DNA of 64,000 nt from Pleodorina starrii (lineage: Eukaryota; Chlorophyta; Chlorophyceae; Chlamydomonadales; Volvocaceae), in contig BRXU01000042.1 in assembly GCA_030267565.1 (NCBI GenBank), positions 396,001-460,000 of the forward strand. Direction: 5' to 3'. Under the pieces are notes generated by a model. It did no database searches, was not told where the DNA came from, and was given only the letters and a program-made list of their open reading frames with translations. The translations under genes were made by a program, and so were the position numbers. Positions 34,401 to 53,100 of the stretch are shown in pieces (the stretch's first letter is position 1; each line of letters opens with the position of its first letter).

Positions 34401-36870
34401 AACTGGCGTCGACAAACGGCAGGAGGAAGTGACCAGGAATGGGTTGATCGGCGTGAATGGACCTCAATTTGGGTACTGCTTGGGCGGGCAGGCAGATGGC
34501 TCCCGAGGAACGAACCACCACGTCGTCAGCAGCCGCCACCTTTCCAAATCCTCGCCCCTGGTCCCTTCCACACCCCGCGGCGTAAGCGAAATGCATGGCT
34601 GGGCGATGCCCCAACCCCCCGCCAGCCAGCCAATCCCAAGCCACCGCCCGGCGTGTGGCTTTCCGTAGCGCCGCGACTCGGCAACGCACCGCCGCCGCCG
34701 GCCTCCCGCCTTCCTCACCTCGTTGGGCGGGTCCGCCGGGTAGGGCTCTCCAGTCTGTCGGTTGATGGGGAGCTCGGGGTCGCTGCGGAGCGGGGCGAGG
34801 CGGGCCGGGAGAGCAGAGGAGGGGGACATCGAAAAAAGGGGGAAACGGACCATCGGATGAGGGATTCCGGGGTAGCGGCTTGAAGGCAGGATCGCAGGGC
34901 GTCACCACCCAAGGGCCCAAGGGCTGCATGTTAGGTTGAAGATTCGGGACTGGAGCGGTCAGGACTGGGACAGATTGGGTCTCGAATTGACGGGGGCCCA
35001 AAGAACCGCGTTGGGGTTGCGTCGATCCCAACGGTGGACGACGCGGTCGCGTGCGCTCTGCCTTGCCGTTATGGCACCCAGGCAGGGGTTCGTATCTCTC
35101 GGGCCCCATCGGTCGCTTCCATCTGATCAGCGCTTCCCTTCGTTTCGCTTCGCTTTAAGGTAGGGCCGCAATCGATATGGTGTGCGGCCCGTCTGGCCAG
35201 CTGCGTGCTGTGCTGTGCTGGGCCTGAAGCGCTGCTCCCTCCCTCCCCGCTCATGACGAAACACTTCAGGACAACACCTGCCCAGCCCCGCACAGCCACC
35301 CAGCGCCCCCAACCCCCCGCTGCGGTGTCTTGTTTCCACCACCCTGCCGCCCAGCCAGCCAGGCAGCTCCTTCAAGGGCCGAGCGATGCGTCGAGGCCGC
35401 CCTCAGCAGCTGGAGCCCCGTTCGCCCCTCAGCAACCCACACCGCCAGTCGGCCTGCCCCTGCCCCCTGGCGCAGTCCCCTGGTGGCCTGTAGCACCGCA
35501 AGCTGTCCCACGCCGACGTCGGAGTGCTTTGATTTTGGCGTTGGGGCCGAGGGATTTTCGCACCCGACCCCGATACCGATAACGCATGCCGTCGGGTACT
35601 GCTGCTCCTGCCAACGTGCCGCATATTGCAGGGTACGTTCGTGTCGGCCAGAGCGCTGCGTCTCTCTTGCCCCTCCCGCCGGGACGGGACGCAAGCGGCT
35701 TCAGAGCAGCGCCCTCGTGAGCTGTCGCTGCCAGCCGCACGGGGCAGCAGGGTGTGCTTGCGGGGCTCCCGAAAAGCACCCAGCACCCAGCTTCAATGCA
35801 GCTCTCTGCACGTTCCAGTACGGCCCCAGGCGTCCGCCGGGCATCAACCGTCGCCGCCTCTGCCGCCGCTGGCAGCCGATGTGAGCGCGGGTCTGGCGCG
35901 AGCTGGTTGCGCTGGTGGCACGCGGGGAGGAGCTAGCCGGGGGCTTCCAGGGCTGTTCCCATTCCCGTTTGCGGAGGCCCCGGCATCAGCGACTCCACCC
36001 GCTGAGAGGGCGGGCAGCCGGCGGACACGGCAGCACGCGCGTGCAGGACACGCGCAGGGGGCCACACCAGCTGGCTCGTCCACGAGGCCCAAGCTGACGA
36101 TATGCCCGGGGGCGGGCCCCTTGGAGCCCCACACGGCGCCCTTGATAGCCCGCGGGGACTGCCCCTGGAGCGCTGCCGTAGCAGCCGGCCGCTGCTCTGT
36201 GCCGCTGAGCGGGTCCCTCCCTCCCAGGCCCCACGGATCCGCCCTGCCGCGGCAGGTCCCTTCCAGCCCCCCGTCTGCGTCCCCATTCCCCAGCAGGCAT
36301 CAGCCCTCGCCTCACGCACCCGAACAGGCTGACTGCTGCTGCCGTTTGGGTGGCATCCGGCACCACCTGTAGCGCGGATTTTCGTACGGGGTCGGGTGGG
36401 GGCTGGGTAAGGGGGTTGTTTTGCATCAAATGAGGCTGGGCTGCGTGAAAAAGGGAACCACGGCAATCCTTACCGGGACAGGCACCAGCGGTGATGACTC
36501 CTTTGCATCAAAGGTGGACTTTTTCACCAGAAGCGACGCCTCAAGCAGGTCGACTGCTTTCGATGGCTGGTCTTCAAGCACCTGAATCGCAAGTTTACAT
36601 CACAAGACCGCTGATCAGCAGGAGTTGAATCTTTGCTATGGTCCTCTTAGGCGCAGTGCAATGCAGGGCCTTGCAAAAGCGGGACGCGGTATTGTGCAGC
36701 AGGACATGCCCGGCCCGGTCAAGAGGTCCACAAGACCCCGATATTTACTCTGGAGTATCTCATACCTTGTTTACAAGTTTAACTAAGTGGTCATACATGG
36801 AAGTTCCGTCATTCGCAGAGTGAACCTGCAGGTAAGCCAGCGCCTGCACCACGGCGTCCGCGGCCGCCAT
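31421..36870 (-). CDS. RSP4/6: Radial spoke head protein RSP4/6, copy 2 (481 aa)
   Basis: Exons 36766-36870, 36474-36581, 36320-36366, 34719-34782, 34299-34367, 33646-33853, 33126-33289, 32525-32775, 32107-32206, 31421-31750 join in phase to 481 residues. Landmarks parallel copy 1: VVQALAYL, VLEDQPSKAVDLLEASL, FECENMSGASMVLDCLGVGLG, VRFFGKFMGLYADYYVFEVAF, LVCSALGGPLTRLPNVTPAQV, VSTYPAFPGNEANYLRALIARI, and an acidic Pro/Glu tail. An Ala/Pro/Glu-rich linker around residues 200-240 is longer than in copy 1. The 47-nt and 64-nt exons have exact counterparts of the same length and phase in copy 1, while four other introns are unique to this copy. The donor at the end of exon 8 was chosen by phase from two close candidates. 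Role as for copy 1: axonemal radial spoke head. Confidence 0.92.
33941..33970. repeat. CCCGT tandem repeat (six units) in RSP4/6 intron
   Basis: Six exact CCCGT units in an intron of RSP4/6 copy 2, next to GGGTT-rich sequence at about 33855-33900. Confidence 0.9.
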
Positions 36871-37404
36871 GCTGATAGCCCTATGTTAAAGCTATATTTA
36901 TAAGTCAGTAAAAGCTATCCCTTGAAAGGCATAGCACTCAGAGTTCTAACGTAAGAAGCAAGCCAAAATACGGGCGAAAGAAGCATGACATGTAATCATA
37001 CATACAATGATCACCGAGGGGTAGCAAAAACAATCGAGGAATCGTTTCGTGACACTTCGAGTTTACGGAATCGCTACGTACGGCAGCCAGGCTCAACGGA
37101 GGCTCGTTAACAACGATAAGAAGGCCATCATGTGCATCTGTCCTCAGTTGTCATCTGAACGCGGCACACAGCGCTTGTTGATTAACTGCCTACGGCGAGT
37201 CGGTGACCCGGCAGGCCCTCCCTAGACCCAACGTGTGGTCTGCGAATGCGTAGTAGACTACCACTCGGAACATTCACTATATAGCAATTATTATCTTAGG
37301 TATCATTTACAAATCTCAAACAACCCTGCCACATACACGATCGCCTATCCTTGCGTACAGGTTATCCGCAGCCTTTCGTTTCCATCAGTCCAGTTGCAGG
37401 AAAA
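36871..37404. other. Short divergent promoter region, RSP4/6 copy 2 / PGR5
   Basis: Only 534 bp separate the two start codons. It is AT-richer than the genes. TATATA at 37278-37283 lies about 120 nt before the PGR5 ATG and could be its TATA box. No strong separate element for the flagellar gene is obvious. Confidence 0.4.
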
Positions 37405-38153
37405 ATGCTGGCCACTAAGCGCACTGCTGTTCAGGTTCGCGCTTCTAGCACTGCTACAGTTTCTATGAGCCGGGCGGCTGCCCGGTCTATGGCTGTGTCG
37501 TCGCGCGTCGCTCTGTCGTCCTGGGACGACTCCCGGCAGATGGCGTCGTCGCTGGCGCAGTCTGCGCCCAAGCTGCAGCAGACTGCGAGTGAGTTCTGAT
37601 GCATCCGTAGGGTTCGGCGGGGCGGGTCGATTAGTGGACTTCCTGTCAGAGGTTCGTGAGTGGTTCCTAATCTGTTGGAGCCCTCGTGGCGTCCTTACGC
37701 GCAGACGCGCCTCGCCGGAAGCCTGTCACCATGATGGGCAACAAGGCCACGACGGGTCCCTTCGCGCCGCTGGTGGTTGTGGTGCGCGGCGTCGTGGGCG
37801 AGAAGGATTTCAACCAGCTCCGCGGCAAGGCCATTTCCCTCCACTCGCAAGGTGAGGACAGCACGCTTATATTTTATGTCCTTTTATGATTTGCTGACAT
37901 AAATGGCGATCTGAGCGGTGGCGACCTGTGAGCGACTGATTGCAAGTGAAGTGCGACTTCTCTGGTTCATTGCTTGTGGTCTTCAATTGTGCTGGGCGCA
38001 ATGCAGCATCTGTCCTAAACACGATGTCCCCTTTTTCCGCTCTCCGTAGTCATCAAGGACTTCTGCAAGCTCTGGGGCGTGGACAACAAGCAAGTGCAGG
38101 GCGTCATTCGCCTCGCCAAGAAGAACGGCGAGAAGCTGGGTTTCCTGGCGTAA
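37405..38153 (+). CDS. PGR5: PGR5, thylakoid cyclic electron flow protein (144 aa)
   Basis: Exons 37405-37588, 37705-37851, 38050-38153 join in phases 1 and 1 and give 144 residues. The first 60 or so residues are rich in Ser, Ala, Arg and Val with few acids, as in chloroplast transit peptides. The mature part carries FAPLVVVVRGVVGEKDFNQL, RGKAISLHSQ and the C-terminus RLAKKNGEKLGFLA, which are PGR5 signatures shared with plants. PGR5 is needed for antimycin-sensitive ferredoxin-plastoquinone cyclic electron flow around photosystem I and for building the proton gradient under high or fluctuating light. It works with PGRL1 at the stromal side of the thylakoid. The start was taken at the first ATG that opens a transit-peptide-like sequence. 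TGTAA at 38648-38652 is a candidate poly(A) signal. Confidence 0.95.
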
Positions 38154-38647
38154 TGCAGCCGGGACTTTGCGCGTGCTATCCGGCCTGTGCGGCTTGTCTC
38201 TCGTGCAGACTGCTGCTGGCGTTTGGAGGCACTGATGCATGACGACGGCTTCCCCGGAAGCCACCGTCCTAGGGTTTGGTGACATGAAGTAGCCCCACGA
38301 TTAGCTTTGCATCGGCAGGACGGACGGAAAATCTTTGAAACTCATTGAGGAGCCAGATGTAGAATGAACTTGCGAGAGAGGTGTGGAGGGAGGTGTTTAC
38401 AGACGCATTGTCGGATGGAGAGGAGCGGGCAGGCGCGCTTTTGTGCGTTCGTGAGAGGGTTTGGTGAGCCTACCGCATGCACCCAACCCTTCCACCGGTC
38501 GTGCCAAGCAGGTAATTTTGTGACTTTGTGACTAATGACTTTCAACCTGACCATATACTAATATTGACTGTCTTGGTTTCATTATTTCGAGTGCCGTGTC
38601 AAGAGGGGATGACTCTGCGCAGCGGCGTCAGGGGCCTTACGTGGCTG

Positions 38648-38652
38648 TGTAA
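38648..38652 (+). terminator. Candidate poly(A) signal of PGR5
   Basis: TGTAA about 495 nt after the stop codon. Another TGTAA occurs about 35 nt further on. Confidence 0.45.
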
Positions 38653-40625
38653 GACGACGATTTGACCCTTGACTGTGTATGTGTGTAAGTTAAGTCTGTG
38701 TGCTGTGATGCGCACCGTGAGTTGTAAGAATGTTGCGGCAGCGCGGAGCGGTTGACGGCGGGGTGCGTGTGTGATGCCATCTGGAAGATGGCATTGAGCC
38801 AGGTGGTGTGCCTGCTTTCAGTACAGGCTCGTAGATTGTTTAGCATTGGGCTAGAAGTCCTCGGCTCTTCGCAGGGGATGGTTGCCAGGTTGCAACGCTT
38901 AGCGGCAGTTTGCTGTAATTTTCAGCGCATTCTAAATTTCTAATTGTACCTGCTGGGGTGCTTAAGCGAACTGAGTGTTCATACTTCTTCCCTAGAGAGC
39001 GTAGGCCGAGTTCAGCTGGACAAGTATTGGGTCAGGATCCAGGCAGGATCCGCAAGTTGTGTAGGGTAAAGTTGTATCCCCAGCAAGCGCACGTGATAAC
39101 CCCCACCTAGTGCGGTTAACGAAGGGATTTTCGCCATAGCAATCAAAATACATCACAATGACGTTCCCAATCTGGCTGACCCATGGGACAGTATAAATGA
39201 CTCCGAGCCCAGGGTTGCACGATTTGCACGCTACATTGCCTCACACATTGACGATGCGATAGGATGTAGGCAAATAATTCGCGTCATGTGGCGTGGATCT
39301 TTCACATCCCGATGAAAACTGGCCGTCCCATGCACTGGCCTCGTATGCTCCATTCTTGGTGGTGATCACCGAAGCAGTGAATGAGAACGTTTCAATGGCG
39401 GACGTTTCAAGCAATTTGGTAGAGTTACACAGCACTTGCGTCATGTATAGACTGCGTGTGGTCCACGGGCTGCACCGCGAGACGCGGCAGACCTTAATGG
39501 GGCATCTGGGGGGCGGAGGCAATAGCCGCCGCGGTCTGCTGCGTCAGGCAGGCACGACAAGACGTCCATCCGTGTGCAGCAATCCCGGAAATGGTCTTGC
39601 TCGGCTCGATGTGGACATGGAACACACACAGGCACACACATAATTGAGGTCCATGAGCGCCTGGTCTTATCGTCAGGCTTACCACAGTCTCCAAAGTCGC
39701 TGGCGCTGAACGGTTTTGCATCAGTAAACTCTAATATCAGTACACCCGCACGGCAGTCGTGTCAACCCCTGGGTGAGCACCCGTCGGCAGTTCAGGGCGC
39801 ATGGCGTTGCGTGTAGGCTGTACGGATAAAGCGGACGGAACGGGGTCACCAGGCACCCGCAACGGTGTGTACAACGTTGCGGCGCGGTGTTTGGCAGTTA
39901 ATTCCTAGGTGGTTCGCACGCGCTGGAAGAATGCCCTTCCCTCATGAGTTCTCGCCTCTCTCCAGTCTGAAACCGAGCCTTCGCGCTAACCTGACTCTCC
40001 GCCCTCCTTCAGTCATCCAGTCGTCATAACCGACACGCGCTGCAAGGACTCGCACCTTCCACTGCAAAGAGCGGCCCCCGCCCAGGTCATCGCCATCGGG
40101 CACAGCAACTCGTCTCCCCTCAAGAGCCAAGCCTATCGCCGTACTCGCGTCACCGCACTAGGAGAGGCGATCAGCAGTACACTGAACGTGCAACCGCTTC
40201 CCTCGCCAGCGCCACGCGGTACAATAAGGCCTCCTCGGGCCCCTGAATGCTAATCGCGCACGTGACCTCTCAATTACGCGCTCTCACTCCCCACACGCGC
40301 CACTGTGAAGTCGCGCTTCCTTACTGAGTCGGCACCCACTCACAGACGGCAGCCGCCCCTGCCAGACAACGCGACCAAAGCCCACGCCAGCCGCGCGGCG
40401 AGCCATCGGGGCGCTTTTCGGCCCCGGCAGCCGGAGCAGCACCCCGACGCTCGCTGTCTGAGCCGTCCAGCCTTGATACCGCCGGCTTGCCGGCCTGCCC
40501 GCATCTCTTCTCCAAGCGAATGCCCCAGTCTTTGGCCAAGCACGGACTAGGGGCGGGCCACCCTTGACAGCCGCGGGTGGCCTTCGGTCGACCTGGCCAG
40601 CCTACCGCCCAGTCGGTTTCTCCCT
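38653..40625. other. Convergent intergenic region, PGR5 / Ca2+-ATPase
   Basis: About 2 kb. A minus-strand frame at 39241-39522 (93 codons) has an ordinary amino-acid mix and might be a small unknown exon, but it has no recognisable domain and overlaps an equally plausible plus-strand frame at 39293-39643. A TATAAAT at about 39192 is upstream of the latter. I do not call a gene here. Confidence 0.35.
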
Positions 40626-49776
<9,151 letters not shown>

Positions 49777-50179
49777 GACTGACGCGCCTCAAAGTTACCA
49801 GAAGCTTTTTAAACGGGCTACCCCACAATGGTGACGAAGAGTCCGCCAACTCCTTGCACCTGTGCGTTGGTGTGTTATTCAATTCAGATAACTGCAGGGC
49901 AATTGAAAGGGACGTGCCTCACAAACGTGTCCCCCACTACAGGATATCTCCGGTCGGGTGCTGGACCCCAAGGGAATAATTGCAATTGGAGGGTAGGGCT
50001 TCAAGGTTATTGATTACTTATCATAATTGCTAGTGGAATTATAACTTCACGCCTTCCGCACAAAAAAATGCCGGACGCCTGCCGGACAGGCCCATTCGGA
50101 ATGCTATAACCTTTCAAGTTTGGACGATTAGACTCCCTTAGAGCAGTTTGCTTTCGACGTAATAGCACAGCAGCTCATT
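49777..50179. other. Shared promoter region, Ca2+-ATPase / eIF3d
   Basis: 403 bp separate the two divergent start codons. The right half is AT-rich. No canonical TATA box is clear in either direction. It should contain both promoters and both 5' leaders. Confidence 0.45.
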
Positions 50180-53100
50180 ATGGCTGCGCCGTTCCCTGTG
50201 CCTGCTGTGACGGACAACCCCGACGGCTGGGGCCCATGCACTGTACCCGCTCACCTTAAGGACATTCCGTTTGCTCCCTTCAACAAGGGCGATAAGCTTG
50301 GGAGGGTTGCGGATTGGACACAGGGAGCTTTTGGGCAGAAATACGCTGGTGAGAAGTGCTGGCCGCCTTGGAGCGCAGATCGCAAGTGCTTGATGATTAC
50401 GCGACGGCATCCTTTCGCACCCAGGCCGGGGCTACCAGCAAGGTGGTGTTCCAGTTTTTAACTTCTTCGCAAATGAGGAGGTGCGGATCTTTGCCGCGTT
50501 TTGGCGGGGGCGGCTCGGCGGCTGGGTCTAATGTCTAAGCCCGTGTTGCTGCAGGAGGAGTCCTTCCATTTGGTAGATAACCGGCCGGTCAAAACGACCA
50601 AGTTTGGAGGCGGGCGGCGCTACCAGCAGAACCAGCGCTTCCAGCAGCAGCGGCGCGATGGCAAGGATGGTCGCGGCGGTCCAGAGGGCGACAAGAAGAA
50701 GGGCGGAGCACAGCAACAAAAGAAGCAGCAGTTCTACGGGCGGGACAATCAGCGGGTGAGGCTTCAAGGCCTTGATGGGAGTCATAGATGGGCTTCTGGC
50801 GCGCGCCTCCTTGGCGCAAGTTATGCATTACGTGACAGTCAATATTGCTTAACGAGATAATTGCACTGATAGGGCTCGCCCTAGGCTCAGTCCTGCCTTA
50901 ATGGGCCTGGTGGACGACGCGCTTGGGGGCCCGTCTCGGGTGACGCAGTGCGCGATCAAGCGGGTGCACCTTGAACCGAATGCTTGCGCTGGCTGCGGGC
51001 ACGGGCCTATGGAGCTGAGCAAAATGTGCACCGGCCAGATTATGGCCCATGGCTTTTCCGGTCCTGCCAGCGAAGTCTCCCCCGCCCCTAGACGCACCCT
51101 GGCACCATGGGAATGGTTTTGCGCTCTGCATCAGGGGGGGGTGAGCGCACAGTGGTCGGTGGCAACCGACGACACGCCAACACGCACGAGCTGTCTTGCG
51201 CCCTGTGGCTGCACACCTAGACTGGGTCTAAACTGGGATGCCTGGCCCCGTGGACCTTTCAAAGTCAGCAAGGCATGTGTTGAGTACCTGTATGGGCTTT
51301 GATTTTGCCTTGCTCTGCTTATCTGGCCCAGTCAGTCTTACCAAATGGAAACTGGGACGGCGACTTTCAACTCGATCCCGCTGTTTGTGTTTGTCTTTCT
51401 CCTCTCGTCGCTGGCGCGGCACAGCCGACCCAGTACAGCAGCAGCGTGGAGATCGGCGCGGACTGGCAGGTCATGGAGCAGATTTCCACCACCAGCCTGT
51501 CGCGCCTCAACTACAGCCCGGGAGAGCCAGAGGATCTGTTGGCGTGCGGCTCGCTGGAGTACTACGACAAGGTACGACACGGCTAGGAGGGGCCCCTGTA
51601 GGCTTTGCAGGTTGTGTAGGGTTTCAGCCGGAAGTGCAGAGCGGGGATATGTTGCTTTGCGTGTTCGCGGAGCGGCGCCATTGCGACGGGCCGTCGCCGC
51701 AGGTTGGCTGGCAGCCATCACCTTCGGTTTTTGCAGTGCGGAAAATATTGTAGTTGAGTCTGCTCCAAACCAATAACTCGAGCAGCACACACGGAGGGGT
51801 GCGGCGCAACAACGATGGGGCGGGCACAGGCAAACGAGTTGTTGGCCCGGCCTGTGATCCGTGGTCTGATGCCTTCTCTGCGCGGCTCATCCGATATGGC
51901 TTTCAGTGGAGTTGGTGCACTGCGTTCAGAGCAAGCAACTGGTGGGATCTGCCCACCATGTCATGTTAAAAGGCACTGCCTGCGGGCATGGGGCCTGTAG
52001 ATTGTCGCCGTTCCTTTTCCGCACATGGCTCAGTCTTTGTATCGCCGGGTCCTCGCTTTTTACAGTCGTACGACAACCTGGCTGTGAAGAAGGAGAAGCC
52101 GCTGGAGAAGACAAAGCGCATCTTCCGGACCGTTACCACCTCGGACGACCCCATTATGCAGCAGCTGGCGTCCTCGGGCAAGGGCCGTGTGTTCGCGGTC
52201 GACTCGATCCTTACGCACCTCATGTGCATGCAGTCGTCCAAATACGGCTGGGACCTGCTGGCCACCCGAAAGGTGCGTTTCGGCTGGATCTTAAGGGCTC
52301 ACAGCCGCCGTCTTTTGACCTGCGCGCCGCGTCGTGCCACTCCCATGTGGCTGGCCCTTTGACTCCCTGGCGGTGTTGCCGCTGCCGGACGGCGCCGTGG
52401 CGTGGGCCCTGGTGGACGATGTGGGCTGCGTTTTCACTTTGGAAGCGTAGGGTATCGGGGTTGTTAGGGATTGCAGCGTCCTGTTTCCGGGTAATAAGCA
52501 CTCGGAGCACTCCGAGCGGCTCGATAACCCGCGCCGCGTGACCCCTTAGCGGTCCGCAATCAGCCTGCGTACGCGTCATGGGAGGCCGGCCGGGAGATTC
52601 CGCTCAGGTTTAAAAGCCGCATTTCAGTTTATTAACTTGCCCCTTCTATTGCTTGCCGCCTCCTGCTATAAACATCCGCAGGGAGACAAGCTGTTTTTCG
52701 ACTGGCGGTCGAGCTCCAAGTTCACGCTGCTCACCGTCAACGAGACGGCGCCGGAGGCAGTGCCCGAGGTGCGCCGGGGGGCGGGTTGACGTTGCGCTGC
52801 GGCCGGAATGGGCAGGTACAGAGCCCGGGCGGCGGACATGCGAGCGGCTACTATTATGTCGAGAACAGATGCTCATAGCAAATGTCCGTTTCCTGGAGAG
52901 GGACTGGCAGACGACGAGCGGATCTACGGACATCTTGTGAATGCGGCCAGGTGGTCTGCTTGGGTCCTTACCGTTTTGCAAAAATTTAGGAACCCGTCGT
53001 CGCTGCGCCGCTCCTCCCCAGGACAAGGACAACATCAACGGCATGCACCACCTGGCGCTCGAGGCCACCGCCATCAACCAGAACTTCTCGCAGCAGGTTC

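Noticed and set aside
39241..39643. Small gene on either strand between PGR5 and the Ca2+-ATPase
   Set aside because: Two overlapping frames on opposite strands are equally open, neither with a domain, splice support or a good start context.
50349..50424. Reading eIF3d straight through or with a shorter first intron
   Set aside because: The other two frames give unrelated sequence; only the acceptor at 50423-50424 yields [17 protein letters not shown], which fits the family before SFHLVD.
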